Below are positions 18,681 to 28,580 of a stretch of 64,000 bases of DNA, piece after piece. This stretch comes from Gimesia chilikensis (GTDB lineage Bacteria; Planctomycetota; Planctomycetia; Planctomycetales; Planctomycetaceae), in assembly GCF_007744075.1 (NCBI RefSeq), contig NZ_CP036266.1:4883748-4947747 (forward strand). The letters run 5' to 3'. Positions within the stretch are counted from its first letter, which is position 1. Each line of letters opens with the position of its first letter. A program made the translations under genes and the position numbers. Under the pieces are notes generated by a model. That model saw only the letters and a list, made by a program, of their open reading frames with translations. It ran no database searches and was not told where the DNA came from.

Positions 18681-18935
18681 ATGGATAACGCTCAAAAGTG
18701 GATGCGCTGGTTCGCAACGCTGGGAGCGATCATGATGACAGGTTGCGCCTCGACTTACCACAGCTATTCTAATTGTGAGATCGACTGCCAGTACTGTGAT
18801 CCTCCTCCACTAACCTATACCTGCTACGACAATTGTGTATGTCATTCCAGACAAGTCTCAGGCTACTTAGAGAGCCTGCCGCATCAGTATGAATCAGCGG
18901 ATCATGGGAACGACAATGACGAACCAAGCAATTGA
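18681..18935 (+). CDS. Small Cys-rich lipoprotein
   Basis: The ATG at 18681 has GAAGGAG 6 to 8 bases upstream and gives 84 residues. A lipobox (MMTGC) places the protein in a membrane facing the envelope. The mature part has a dense Cys/Tyr segment: CEIDCQYC, then TCYDNCVCH, with two CxxC-like pairs. It ends in an acidic tail. Metal binding is likely from composition. Its 3' end overlaps the start region of the ion-channel gene. No named family is recognised. Confidence 0.6.
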   Translation: MDNAQKWMRWFATLGAIMMTGCASTYHSYSNCEIDCQYCDPPPLTYTCYDNCVCHSRQVSGYLESLPHQYESADHGNDNDEPSN

Positions 18936-19641
18936 CCGGGAAGTACACTATCGATTTGGTAAGTTCTCATATTTACTTTGCTCTATACTGACATTACTGA
19001 TAGGAACAGCCTTTACAGGTAGCAGTAGAGTCTCTGTGATTTTCTTCTGCCTGTTGTTTTCAGCGGTCCTGCTGACAGCAGTTATCTCAATTTGTCAGCG
19101 TCACAAGACATTAGGCATTGGTCTGACGATCGTATTCCTGATGCTGGCTATGAATGTCAGCAGTTTTCTTTTTCACAGTGATTCCCTAACGATCCTCCAT
19201 AACATTTTGGTGATCATTTTCCTGGCGTTTGTCTTCTACCATGTACTCAGTGCCGTTTTTGATGACAATCAAGTGACATTGGATACAATTATCGGGACGG
19301 TCTGTCTCTATTTGCTGGCTGGACTGTTCTGGGCGTACTTATACTCAATGATCATAGTCATTGATCCAGCTGCATTTCGGTATGACCTGGTAAGCTCTAC
19401 ATCCGAAACAGTCACTTTAAGTAACTCAAACTTACAACCATTGATTTATTTATCGTTCGTGACTATGGCGACACTGGGCTATGGAGATATCATTCCTGAA
19501 TCCGGGCCAGCTCAAACAGCCTGTTATCTTCAGGCTGTCTTTAGCCAGTTCTATTTTGCAATCCTGGTTTCAAGATTAGTTTCGCTATATATCTCGTCGG
19601 TATCTCGTGAAAATCAAGATCGCTTAAATAGCCAGTCCTGA
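18916..19641 (+). CDS. Potassium-channel-like membrane protein
   Basis: The product has about six membrane segments and a re-entrant pore loop with the K+ selectivity filter TLGYGD (in VTMATLGYGDIIPES). The pore lies between segments five and six, giving a 6-TM subunit rather than a 2-TM KcsA type. There is no RCK/TrkA-N domain, and the voltage-sensor helix lacks the regular Arg ladder. Starts at 18889, 18904 and 18916 are all possible; I chose the last because it gives the shortest overlap with the upstream lipoprotein. A channel within a metal-efflux region could help balance charge, by inference only. Confidence 0.8.
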   Translation: MTNQAIDREVHYRFGKFSYLLCSILTLLIGTAFTGSSRVSVIFFCLLFSAVLLTAVISICQRHKTLGIGLTIVFLMLAMNVSSFLFHSDSLTILHNILVIIFLAFVFYHVLSAVFDDNQVTLDTIIGTVCLYLLAGLFWAYLYSMIIVIDPAAFRYDLVSSTSETVTLSNSNLQPLIYLSFVTMATLGYGDIIPESGPAQTACYLQAVFSQFYFAILVSRLVSLYISSVSRENQDRLNSQS

Positions 19642-19867
19642 ATTGCAAAGTCCTGAAATATCAAAACGATAAAATCAGTTGAGCTGAAAACGAATTTCAA
19701 GGTTTCTTAATGAATCTATCAGCCTTTGCTGAAACTTTGAAGACTCTTGGAATGTGATCGGACTAAATCAAAATGGGGTAGACAGGGTGTTTTGGATGAG
19801 TGAGTCTGGACTTTAGTGATATGAGCGTTAGAATAACTTAAACATTATTGGTTTTTCTACCGAAAAT

Positions 19868-20350
19868 ATGGGTATGAATAGAAGAATTTGCTCCCTAATC
19901 CTGATGCCGTGGATGCTGCTGACCCAGTCAGTTGCCTTCGGCCACTCTCATGGAAGCAACCTGCCTGCAGGGCATGATTTACGCGCGCATATTCATCTGA
20001 ATAAATCATCCATTGATGACTCTCACGGCCACGTTCATCACTATGAGGCTGATAAACACAGCCACCAGGATGACCACCATAAGAGCTCTGAAAATCAGGG
20101 CTTTCCACAGTTTACTAGTTCATCTGATCACGATTCCTCTGCGATCTATCTTAATAGTATTGATGTGATCTCAGGTACGCGTTCAACTCTTAAGACGGAA
20201 ATCAAAGTCCTGTTTCAATGGGACATCATCGGATGCAATTCATCTTTTGAATTTCCGCAACTCACAGAAACCGAACGATCGGTATTTGACTGCGCGCCCC
20301 CTGATTCTAGTTCCCCGCTCTTTGTCCGCCACCATGCTTATTTAATATAA
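19868..20350 (+). CDS. Exported His-rich protein
   Basis: The 160-residue product has a signal peptide (about 5-25). A long His/Asp/Ser stretch follows at about 25-80 (HSHGS, HIHLNK, DSHGHVHHYEADKHSHQDDHHK), a composition typical of zinc, nickel or copper binding. The C-terminal half has hydrophobic strands and ends HHAYLI. A weak ribosome site precedes ATGGGTATG, and either Met could be used. It stands alone, 200 bases before the second efflux operon. Metal scavenging or delivery outside the cytoplasm is inferred. Confidence 0.65.
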   Translation: MGMNRRICSLILMPWMLLTQSVAFGHSHGSNLPAGHDLRAHIHLNKSSIDDSHGHVHHYEADKHSHQDDHHKSSENQGFPQFTSSSDHDSSAIYLNSIDVISGTRSTLKTEIKVLFQWDIIGCNSSFEFPQLTETERSVFDCAPPDSSSPLFVRHHAYLI

Positions 20351-20554
20351 GCATAGAACTCTTCGCAGACAGTATCACAAAATTAGGTTGGTACGTCCTG
20401 CTCTCTGCTTTTGGCGTTGACTAATTTCGCGATTCTTCTCAGGACAAATCCTGAATGATTTGCGGAGAATTCTGTCGATTCGACCCTTTGTTTATGGTCG
20501 GACTATCTCTCTGTTCATTTTTTCAAATCTTCGCATGATGCGAAGGAGGTCTTT

Positions 20555-22000
20555 ATGCGCCCGTTACTTACTGCGGTTCTGCTTGGGATTGGTCTGTTCA
20601 CGGAAAGTTGTGCCAGCTCCTCATATTCGACTGGTAAAGCAATGATTTCTGACGCGACTTCCGAACGGGAAATTCCCCAGGAAGCAACCATTCATCAGGT
20701 CAGACATATCAACTCTGATTTGAAGAACCCAAACGATGAATTAGTACAAATCAACCTCACAGACACATCATCTCAGGTCAGCAAACCAACGGAGACACAA
20801 ACGCTTGGTCTTCCAGAGTTGATTGACCTGACTCTTGATAGTAATCCTCGTCTGGCAGAGGTATCCTGGGCAATCGAAACAGCTCGAGGCCGGGCTATTC
20901 AGGCTGGATTGTATCCGAACCCGACTGTGAGCGTGACAGGTAATGAGATCAGTGACCGGACCGGTCCAGGGGGGATTTGGACGGCGTATGCGGGCCAGGA
21001 ATTTGTCACAGCCAACAAACTGGATTTGGATCAGGCAGCCGCACTCAAAAGGGTGGATCAGGCCTCGCTCAACTTGATGACGGAACGCTTTCAGGTCTTT
21101 ACGAAAGTACGGCAAGCGTACTTCGAAGCCTTAACTCTTCAAAAACGGTCAGATATCCTTTCGAACCTGGTAAAGCTTGCAGAGCAATCGGTCAATAATT
21201 CAAAAGCTCTGGTTAAAGCTAAAGAAGCAGCCGAGCTGGATGTCATACAACTCGAAGTTGATTTGGAACGTTATCGTGCAGACCTGGATGCGACGAGAAA
21301 GGCGTTGCCAGGGGCGTATCGAAAACTGGCTGCCAGTGTTGGTATTCAGGACATGCCTATTAAGCATCTTTCAGGTGAACTCGATCTTGCTCTAGAGGAT
21401 TATAATCTGGATCAGGTCAGCACTTACGTGCTCAGTATCCACCCTGAAATCAGATCAGCACAAATTGGAGTTGAGCATGCCCGCTTGATCTTGCAACGAG
21501 CCAAGGTGGAACCAATCCCCAATATTACTGTGGGTACGGGATACACTCGCCAGAGCCAGAACCGGTCCGATGACTGGGACATCGGTTTTAGTGTTCCTCT
21601 CCCGCTTTGGAACAAAAATCAGGGAAACATATTGTCTGCCGAAACAAATATCAATGTGGCAATGAACCAAACGGAGCGTGTACAGAATGAACTGATGGAT
21701 CAACTTGCGATCGCTTATTCAGCTTATGCTTCCGCACGGGAACGGGCTGAACGTTACCAGGTTTCAATCTTGCCGAAGGCTCAACGAACTTATGAACTTT
21801 CAATGGTAGCATACCAGGGAGGACAGTTTGAGTACCTACGTGTACTGGAAGCACAACGATCTGTAGCTGAAGCCAATCTGGAATTGATTCGCTCCATGAG
21901 CGAGATGTGGCTGGCTGCCAGCGAAATTGCAGGACTGATGTTGGAAGATCAGTGGCCTTTAGCTCCTGTCCCTCCCTTACCTGAAAAGGAACAATCATGA
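20555..22000 (+). CDS. TolC-family outer-membrane efflux lipoprotein, second cassette
   Basis: The product is the outer-membrane channel of the second RND system. A lipoprotein signal ends in FTESC (Cys19). GAAGGAGG lies about 7 bases before the ATG. The 481 residues carry the two TolC repeats: TLGLPELIDLTLDSNPRLAE opens the first, and VSTYVLSIHPEIRSAQ opens the second. Internal beta-strand segments such as YPNPTVSVTG and PIPNITVGTGY are present. The stop overlaps the start of the adaptor gene (ATGA), so it is the first gene of a tight three-gene operon. Similarity to the first cassette channel is only at family level, so the two are not a recent duplication. Confidence 0.9.
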   Translation: MRPLLTAVLLGIGLFTESCASSSYSTGKAMISDATSEREIPQEATIHQVRHINSDLKNPNDELVQINLTDTSSQVSKPTETQTLGLPELIDLTLDSNPRLAEVSWAIETARGRAIQAGLYPNPTVSVTGNEISDRTGPGGIWTAYAGQEFVTANKLDLDQAAALKRVDQASLNLMTERFQVFTKVRQAYFEALTLQKRSDILSNLVKLAEQSVNNSKALVKAKEAAELDVIQLEVDLERYRADLDATRKALPGAYRKLAASVGIQDMPIKHLSGELDLALEDYNLDQVSTYVLSIHPEIRSAQIGVEHARLILQRAKVEPIPNITVGTGYTRQSQNRSDDWDIGFSVPLPLWNKNQGNILSAETNINVAMNQTERVQNELMDQLAIAYSAYASARERAERYQVSILPKAQRTYELSMVAYQGGQFEYLRVLEAQRSVAEANLELIRSMSEMWLAASEIAGLMLEDQWPLAPVPPLPEKEQS

Positions 22001-23439
22001 AGAAACTTCTTCAAATAGTGAAACCCATTCTGGCAATCGGGATCGTTGCGATATTGATTGCTACCGGCTATTTCACGCGTGACAATTGGTTGCCGCTTTT
22101 AGAACAAAACAAAACCGCCAGATCGGATAACGTTTCTACTGCTTCAACCAAAGCAAGCGATAAGAAAAACGCAGCTTCCGAGCAGATTATTCTATCAGAC
22201 CAGGCGATTGCCAATTTGGGCTTGCAGGTCAAATCAATACAGCCTGAGACCTATTGGAAAACGCTACAGGTCCCGGGCATGGTAGTGGATCGACCCGGTC
22301 GCAGTGATCGAGGGATCGTTTCTCCTGTAGATGGAGTGGTCGACAAAATGAATTATTTTCCAGGCGACACAGTCCACCCTGGGGATGTGCTCTATACGAT
22401 CCGCATCCTTAGCGAGTCTTTGCAACAGACCCAGTCGAAACTGTTTAAAGATACGCAAGACATCAAACTCGCCGAAGCAAAAAAGAAACGCCTGGAATCT
22501 TCAGGAGGAGCAGTCCCCGGTGCCCGGATCATTGAAGTCGCTAGTGAAATCACGCGACTGAAAGTGGCAATCAAAGGGTATCGTCAGGAACTGCTTAGTC
22601 GAAGTTTTACACAAAATCAGTTGAACGAAGTGGCTGCAGGTAATTTCGTCAAAGAACTGAATATTCTCGTTCCCTCTCAAGCTAGCGAATCCAAACCATT
22701 GGGGACCTCTGTCGTGCTGCAGGCGACAGGTGAGGAAGTAAAACTGGACTCCCCCCCCTCCTTTGAAGTTCAGGAATGCAAAATAGATCTAGGCCAACAA
22801 GTCAGAACCGGTCAAATGTTGTGTTTGCTGGCAAATCATCAGTTGCTGGCAATAGAAGGTCGGGCATTTCGAGACGAAACACAACTTCTTGAACAAAGTG
22901 TCAAAGCCGGTTGGCCAGTTGAAGTGGACTTTCAGGAAAACGCGATCGCAGACTGGCCTCCCGTTAATCAGACTTTCTGGATTCAATATCTGGCAAATGT
23001 CATAGATCCCATTAATCGTACCTTTGCGTTTCGTATGGCGTTGGAAAATCAGTCTAGAGTTGTGAAACAAGATGGAATGACCCAGATACTCTGGCGGTTT
23101 CGTCCAGGTCATAAAGTCCGCATCTTGATCCGGGTCGAAAAGCTCGAAAACGTCTTTGTACTTCCCACGGATGCCGTTGCCCGCGACGGAGCTGAAGCAT
23201 TTGTTTTTACCCAGAACGTCAATACGTTTCAACGCAAGGCGGTTCGAGTACTGGAACGAGACCGACGCTATACCGTCATCGCGAATGATGGATCGCTCAT
23301 GCCTGGTTCGTTTGTAGTACAGAGTTCTGCCGAACAGTTGAACCGTATGTTGAAGTCCTCATCAGGAGACGACTTACCAGAAGGCTACCACATTCACGCC
23401 GATGGCAGTCTCCATAAGAACGAAGACGAAGGGAATTAG
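21997..23439 (+). CDS. RND efflux adaptor (membrane fusion protein), second cassette
   Basis: The 480-residue periplasmic adaptor has an N-terminal anchor at about 8-26. A lipoyl-like half is visible at SPVDGVVDKMNYFPGDTVHP and a matching half further on. A helical hairpin lies at about 140-200 (QQTQSKLFKDTQDIKLAEAK). A beta-barrel and membrane-proximal domain ends around 440. Unlike the first adaptor it has no CPxC metal-binding modules, and it ends in a His/Asp-containing tail (GYHIHADG). It overlaps the channel gene by 4 bases and precedes the pump by 9 bases. It should couple pump and channel for a divalent or monovalent metal ion. Confidence 0.88.
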   Translation: MKKLLQIVKPILAIGIVAILIATGYFTRDNWLPLLEQNKTARSDNVSTASTKASDKKNAASEQIILSDQAIANLGLQVKSIQPETYWKTLQVPGMVVDRPGRSDRGIVSPVDGVVDKMNYFPGDTVHPGDVLYTIRILSESLQQTQSKLFKDTQDIKLAEAKKKRLESSGGAVPGARIIEVASEITRLKVAIKGYRQELLSRSFTQNQLNEVAAGNFVKELNILVPSQASESKPLGTSVVLQATGEEVKLDSPPSFEVQECKIDLGQQVRTGQMLCLLANHQLLAIEGRAFRDETQLLEQSVKAGWPVEVDFQENAIADWPPVNQTFWIQYLANVIDPINRTFAFRMALENQSRVVKQDGMTQILWRFRPGHKVRILIRVEKLENVFVLPTDAVARDGAEAFVFTQNVNTFQRKAVRVLERDRRYTVIANDGSLMPGSFVVQSSAEQLNRMLKSSSGDDLPEGYHIHADGSLHKNEDEGN

Positions 23440-23448
23440 GGGAATACC

Positions 23449-26400
23449 GTGCTCAATTCAATCATCCGACTCTCACTGACCCATCGAACGCTGGTGCTTG
23501 CCGCCTGTGTCGTTGTCCTGGCTTATGGGGGTTATTTAACGACAACCTTACCTATTGATGTGTTCCCAGATCTTGATCGACCTCGAGTCGTGATTCTAAC
23601 AGAGTGTCCTGGCATGTCTTCTGAAGAAGTCGAAACGCTGGTTACTTATCCAATAGAAACAGCGATCCTAGGGGCAAACGGGGTTGAAGATGTCCGCAGT
23701 CAATCCAGTCAGGGCATGAATGTCATTTACATCGAGTTCAGTTGGAAGACGGAACCTCGGTACGCTCGACAGATTGTGTCAGAGCGTCTGGCAAATGTAC
23801 CGATGCCACCAGGCATCCGTCCGATTATGACACCTCAGGCATCCATAATGGGGCAGATTCTGCATGTTGGAATTCATCGCAGAAAGGGGCCACAAGGTGG
23901 AAAGTTGACTGCGGTTGGGCAGACGGGATTACTGGCAGAACGCACAGGAAATGAAGCAAGTCCTGAACTGACCGTTTGGAATCCGGTGAATCGAAACGAT
24001 CTCAGCTTGTGGAAGAAAATTGAAGTCGAGAATCCCAAATGGGATGAGACAAACCCTGGGCGTGATGTGGCATTTGTCTGGAATAAACGGTCCTATGACG
24101 TTATTTTCCCGACTCCTCTCGAAGAACGAATGGATCTGCGTACGACCGCGGACTGGTTAATCAGACCGCGACTACTGAAGCTGACTGGCATTGCTGAGGT
24201 CATTGTCATGGGCGGTGATGAGAAGCAGTATCAGGTTCTGGTTGATCCCATCAAGTTGCAAGAATATAACGTATCACTTCAGGATGTTGAGGCCGCTGTC
24301 CAGTCAAATAACCTGAATGCCAGTGGCGGGTTTATAATCGGAGGCCAGACAGAGCGTTCTGTGAGGGTGATTGGTCGTCTTGGTGCTCTGACAAGCGACG
24401 TCCTGGATGAGCTCCGAAAAGCCCCTGTCAAAATGAATGGAGACCGTGCCGTACTTTTATATCAGGTGGCACAAATCGTGGAAGGGCCGGCTCCCAAACG
24501 GGGCGATGCCAGTATTGATGGACATGCCGGTGTGGTTATTACAATTGTCAAACAGCCACATGCTGACACCAGAAAACTGACTGACGACGTGATGGCTGCT
24601 TTGAGTGATGCAGAATCAACGCTACCTGCCGACATTGTGATCAATACCAGCCTGTTTCAGCTCAAGAGTTTTATTGACCGAGGAATTTACTACGTCGAAG
24701 AAGCGCTTGTCATAGGAGCCATTCTTGTCGTGATCGTGCTGTTCTTGTTTCTGCTGAATTTTCGCACGACATTCATCACGTTGACAGCCATTCCATTGTC
24801 GCTGGTGATTACAACTCTGGTATTTCGCATCGTAGGGGTCATGTCTGGGACAGAATTATCAATCAACGTAATGACCCTGGGGGGAATTGCAGTTGCCATT
24901 GGCGAACTGGTCGATGATGCCATTGTGGATGTGGAAAATATCTTTCGACGCCTGGGAGAAAACAATTTAAATCCCAATCCGAAACCTGCCATTGTGGTCG
25001 TGTATGAAGCCAGTCGAGAAATCCGCTCTGCCATCGTCTTCGGGACAGCAGTCGTTGTCCTGGCCTTTATGCCTCTATTTGCTTTGTCCGGTGTGGAAGG
25101 TCGCTTGTTTATCCCATTGGGAATTGCCTATATCGTTTCAATTCTGGCTTCTTTACTGGTCTCACTGACTGTCACACCGGTACTCTCTTACTACCTCCTG
25201 CCTCAAGCAAAGGCAACTCATGCCCATCAGGATGGGCGGTTACTACGAGTGCTGAAATGGGGAGCGAGTTTCCTGATTCGATTCAGTATGCGGCGGGCAG
25301 GCATCCTATTGGTTTTGACCTGGGCACTCGTTGGTTACAGTGTCTGGGAATTGTCAAAGTTGGGAGCTGACTTTCTTCCCAAATTTGATGAGGGAAGCGT
25401 ACAAATCAATGTATCTTTACCTGGCGGATCGTCGCTGAAAGCATCCAACGAGGCATCCTCACTGATTGATTCGCAACTTGTCAAACTGCAGAAGTCTGCA
25501 GAAAATCCGAATGGTCCCGTATTGCACTTTTTTCGCAGGACAGGTCGAGCAGAGCTGGATGAACATGCTCAGCCAGTCAACGTGGGTGAATACATTTTGA
25601 CGATGAACCCAGACTCAGACCATGGTCGGGACGAGTTTCTGGATACGCTACTCTCTGATTTGCGCTCAAATGTACCAGGGGTTGGGATTGAAGCGGAACA
25701 ACCCCTTTCTCACCTGATTAGCCATATGCTGTCCGGAGTGAAAGCCCAAGTCGGGATTAAGCTGTATGGAGACGACCTCGACAAGCTGCGCGAGTTGGCA
25801 GGAGAAGTTCGCGATGCGATCACTGATATACCTGGTGTGACACCTCCCATTATCGACCCACAGGAACGGGTAGATGAGTTACATGTAGTCCTGAAACCTG
25901 ATGAGCTGGCTTTCTTTGGGCTGAGTCGGGAATACATAGCCGACTTCGTACAGACTGCGTTGAAAGGCGAAGCAGTATCGCAAGTCTTAGATGGTCAGAG
26001 ACGTTTTGACCTTGTGATTAAACTCAACGAAGAGCATCGCTCAGATCCTTATAATCTGGGTGAACTACGTATTGATCTTCCCGATGGGCGGGGGCAAATA
26101 CGTTTGCGAGAAGTGGCCAACTTCCCAGGTTCAGCCAGTGGACCAAATTTGATCAACCGAGAAAACGTCAGGCGCCGTCAAACAATCCGTTGTAATGTCT
26201 CAGGACGTGACCTCGCCAGTGCAGTCTCTGAAATTGAAGAACGGGTGCGTGATCAGGTCGCATTGCCAACCGGTTACTTTGTTGAGTTTGGGGGACAATT
26301 TGAAGCTCAACGGTCTGCTACGTTTCTGATTACAATACTGGCGGCAGTTTCAGTCGCTGGAATATTTATTGTTCTCATGATGCTTTATCCGTCAGCACGG

Positions 26401-26874
26401 ATCACGTTTCAGATCCTGAATGCCATTCCGACTGCTTTTATTGGTGGTGTCTTCGCACTAGTATTAACCAACCAGACTCTTACCGTGGCTAGCATGGTAG
26501 GATTCGTATCTCTGGGGGGAATTTCTGTGCGAAACGGCATCCTGTTAGTGACACACTACTTTCATTTAATGGATGAAGAAGGGGAAGCGTTTAGTCAAAA
26601 CATGGTGCTGCGGGGAAGTTTGGAAAGGCTTGCTCCGGTCCTGATGACCGCCTTGACCGCCGGTATTGCTTTGATTCCTCTTGTGGTGGGTGGTAATAAA
26701 CCAGGGTTAGAAATTTTATACCCTGTCGCCACTGTGATTTTAGGAGGTTTGGTAACCTCAACGTTTTGCGAATTTTTTATTCACCCCGGCTTATTCTGGA
26801 AATTCTCGGGGAAAGATGCCGAACGACTGGTCCGTAGTAAAAGCTCTGATGAAGAACTGCTGCGATCTGTATAA
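23449..26874 (+). CDS. CzcA/CusA-family heavy-metal RND efflux pump, second cassette
   Basis: The GTG start at 23449 follows TTAGGGGAA. The 1141-residue pump has the expected two periplasmic loops and twelve membrane segments. The HME motif GGIAVAIGELVDDAIVDVEN at about 484-503 has the DD pair of the proton relay, which the first pump has as VDMG. Typical segments such as GADFLPKFDEGSVQINVSLP (about 640) and the final GLVTSTFCEFFIHPGLFW are present. An insertion of about 70 residues after residue 145 (RKGPQGGK to WKKIEVENPKWDE) is unusual for the family. The metal is not determinable, but the DD/E pattern suggests CzcA-like divalent ions as an option. Confidence 0.92.
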   Translation: MLNSIIRLSLTHRTLVLAACVVVLAYGGYLTTTLPIDVFPDLDRPRVVILTECPGMSSEEVETLVTYPIETAILGANGVEDVRSQSSQGMNVIYIEFSWKTEPRYARQIVSERLANVPMPPGIRPIMTPQASIMGQILHVGIHRRKGPQGGKLTAVGQTGLLAERTGNEASPELTVWNPVNRNDLSLWKKIEVENPKWDETNPGRDVAFVWNKRSYDVIFPTPLEERMDLRTTADWLIRPRLLKLTGIAEVIVMGGDEKQYQVLVDPIKLQEYNVSLQDVEAAVQSNNLNASGGFIIGGQTERSVRVIGRLGALTSDVLDELRKAPVKMNGDRAVLLYQVAQIVEGPAPKRGDASIDGHAGVVITIVKQPHADTRKLTDDVMAALSDAESTLPADIVINTSLFQLKSFIDRGIYYVEEALVIGAILVVIVLFLFLLNFRTTFITLTAIPLSLVITTLVFRIVGVMSGTELSINVMTLGGIAVAIGELVDDAIVDVENIFRRLGENNLNPNPKPAIVVVYEASREIRSAIVFGTAVVVLAFMPLFALSGVEGRLFIPLGIAYIVSILASLLVSLTVTPVLSYYLLPQAKATHAHQDGRLLRVLKWGASFLIRFSMRRAGILLVLTWALVGYSVWELSKLGADFLPKFDEGSVQINVSLPGGSSLKASNEASSLIDSQLVKLQKSAENPNGPVLHFFRRTGRAELDEHAQPVNVGEYILTMNPDSDHGRDEFLDTLLSDLRSNVPGVGIEAEQPLSHLISHMLSGVKAQVGIKLYGDDLDKLRELAGEVRDAITDIPGVTPPIIDPQERVDELHVVLKPDELAFFGLSREYIADFVQTALKGEAVSQVLDGQRRFDLVIKLNEEHRSDPYNLGELRIDLPDGRGQIRLREVANFPGSASGPNLINRENVRRRQTIRCNVSGRDLASAVSEIEERVRDQVALPTGYFVEFGGQFEAQRSATFLITILAAVSVAGIFIVLMMLYPSARITFQILNAIPTAFIGGVFALVLTNQTLTVASMVGFVSLGGISVRNGILLVTHYFHLMDEEGEAFSQNMVLRGSLERLAPVLMTALTAGIALIPLVVGGNKPGLEILYPVATVILGGLVTSTFCEFFIHPGLFWKFSGKDAERLVRSKSSDEELLRSV

Positions 26875-26920
26875 GAATGTAATACACGTAAACTATTTCT
26901 ATCATGCAAAGGAAAACGAA

Positions 26921-27421
26921 ATGATGTACACAAAATCGCTGGGCTTACTGTTGGCAGCTTTACTCGTCACCGGTTGCTCGGACAAAGGCACTACCGATGC
27001 TCCGAAAACGGAAACTGCACAACAGGCCGAAAAACAGAATGAAGCTACCAGCACCGAAGAACATGCACCACACGGTTCAGGACCAAATGGCGGGGTGGTG
27101 TTTGATCTGGGAAAATATCACGCCGAATTCACAGTGGATCATCCCAAGCATGAATGCATGATTCTTTTCATAGGTAACGACGAGAAAACACCAGTAGCGG
27201 TTACAGCAAAAAATCTGACGCTAACCACAAAAGAGACAAAGACAGAAGAGGGAAAAGTTGTTCCCCCCATGACAGTGAAGCTGGTACCGCAGGATGAAAC
27301 CGACGGGAAGGCGACGAAATTCGTCGGCACAGATCCTGGCATCGGTAATGTTGCCGACTTTGAGGGCACGGTTCTTGGTGAAGTCGATGGAAAACCTTCT
27401 CAGGGTGAGTTCAAAGAATAA
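26921..27421 (+). CDS. Small exported lipoprotein after the efflux operon
   Basis: The ATG at 26921 has AAAGGAAAA just upstream; earlier in-frame starts lie inside the pump gene. The 166-residue product has a lipobox (LLVTGC) and a Thr/Glu/Gln-rich linker. A beta-rich domain of about 110 residues then starts at HGSGPNGGVVFDLGKYHAEF. Sequences opening with PNGGVV are seen in small planctomycete lipoproteins next to metal RND pumps, but I know no assigned function. Forty-six bases separate it from the pump, so it is probably the fourth gene of the operon. A hairpin terminator follows. Confidence 0.75.
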   Translation: MMYTKSLGLLLAALLVTGCSDKGTTDAPKTETAQQAEKQNEATSTEEHAPHGSGPNGGVVFDLGKYHAEFTVDHPKHECMILFIGNDEKTPVAVTAKNLTLTTKETKTEEGKVVPPMTVKLVPQDETDGKATKFVGTDPGIGNVADFEGTVLGEVDGKPSQGEFKE

Positions 27422-27452
27422 ACTGTCTGGTGATAATTATGGTTTCCATTGA

Positions 27453-27490
27453 GGTCGCCGCCGCCGGTAAAACGGCAGCGGTGGCCTTTG
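27453..27490 (+). terminator. Intrinsic terminator-like hairpin after the second efflux operon
   Basis: The arms ggtcgccgccgccg (27453-27466) and cggcagcggtggcc (27473-27486) pair over 14 positions, with two G-T wobbles and one mismatch, around the loop gtaaaa. Only TTT follows, so efficiency may be moderate. It closes the operon ending at 27421. Confidence 0.65.
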
Positions 27491-27536
27491 GATACAGTCG
27501 AGTGCTTAAATACTCTAAATACGATGAAAGTAGATA

Positions 27537-27884
27537 ATGTACTATGTTCTCAAAATTCTGCTCACTGCCGGGTTAGTAGTTGCTGTATCGGAGATATCCA
27601 AGCGTAGCTCGCTTTGGGGTGGAATTCTCGCTTCGTTGCCACTGGTTTCTTTTCTTGGAATGATCTGGTTATATATCGACACAGGTAGTACAGAGAAGGT
27701 TTCGGAACTTTCAAAAAGTGTATTCTGGCTTGTCCTGCCTTCATTATCTTTTTTTCTCATGCTGCCTTTTTTGCTTAAGAAAGGAATGGGCTTCGGTACC
27801 AGTTTCGCATTTTCAACCATGGTTATGATTGGTCTCTATCTGGTCATGATTGTCTGTTTAAAGAAACTGGGAATTCATACTTAG
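27537..27884 (+). CDS. DUF3147 family membrane protein
   Basis: The 115-residue inner-membrane protein has four hydrophobic helices. The sequence VVAVSEISKRSSLWGGILASLP and the following LGMIWLYIDTG are characteristic of DUF3147, a small family of unknown function often found near efflux or stress genes. Its length is usual for the family. It has a weak ribosome site (GAAAG) and lies after a terminator, so it may have its own promoter in the 27490-27536 gap. Confidence 0.8.
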   Translation: MYYVLKILLTAGLVVAVSEISKRSSLWGGILASLPLVSFLGMIWLYIDTGSTEKVSELSKSVFWLVLPSLSFFLMLPFLLKKGMGFGTSFAFSTMVMIGLYLVMIVCLKKLGIHT

Positions 27885-28138
27885 TGCGATCCGAGCAGCA
27901 ATTGATATCTAGGGGTTGAATTTCAAAAGCTGTTAAGTTTAAGAAAAACCCATTTGCCCAAAATATGCTTACGAATCTTGTTTAACTCCAATTAACCATG
28001 AATCCCAACAGGATTGGCAACAACAGAGAAAATTATGAATCCATTAAAGGTTGTAAATACTTAAATATAAATACGTTGCGTATTTTATAATAAGGATTGA
28101 ATTAAATATGGTTGTGTCTTCGACTAGGCCGAATTCAA

Positions 28139-28579
28139 TCATAGCGTGAAGTTGACGAATCGGATGAGTTTGTCGACATACTGGTGAACCATCGGCACTT
28201 TGATCCCGTGGATGAATCGCTCAGATGAGTGCGAGTCGAGCGAAAGGACCACACCATCGTAAGTCAGAGGGAATTCAACCGCCAAATCGCAAAGTTCAGC
28301 GCGCTCGCAAAGCTCACCCACATAACATACGGCACCATCAACCAGCCAGCGATCTTCGAGCTATTGAAGAACGCGAATGTTGTTGCCATGATTGCCAGCC
28401 ATAGAACCACAATCTCCGCAAAGGCCCAGCCGGGTTGCTCCTGCGTCATCTGCGTTTTGCACCAACTCCTTAATAATCGGAAATCCTGTGTCACCGATCG
28501 AATAACGACCTTCAGAAAGGTTCTGACGAATCTGTCTGATGAAGGTCGCTGCTGAGGGAATGAATCCTTTGTTCGACAT
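28139..28579 (-). pseudogene. N-terminal fragment of a sacsin/HATPase-type protein joined to unrelated sequence
   Basis: The ATG at 28579 has GGGAA upstream. The first 45 residues, ending [19 protein letters not shown], match the start of large sacsin-like/NO-VEIN-type proteins with a GHKL ATPase domain, where the Asn of QNADDA binds ATP. Homology then stops. The frame continues with unrelated text ([14 protein letters not shown]), meets a TAG at 28361-28363, and goes on in the same frame to a TGA at 28139. The ATPase glycine boxes are absent, so no activity is expected. The full gene is normally well over 1000 codons. The junction is one of several in this island. Confidence 0.6.
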
Positions 28580-28580
28580 T

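Noticed and set aside
9307-26874. Recent tandem duplication of one RND cassette
   Set aside because: Pumps, adaptors and channels of the two cassettes differ in length, motifs and insertions and match only at family level.
28066-28090. aaatacg-ttg-cgtattt hairpin as a terminator or attachment site
   Set aside because: Only a 7-base AT-rich stem with a 3-base loop in an AT-rich gap; too weak to call.
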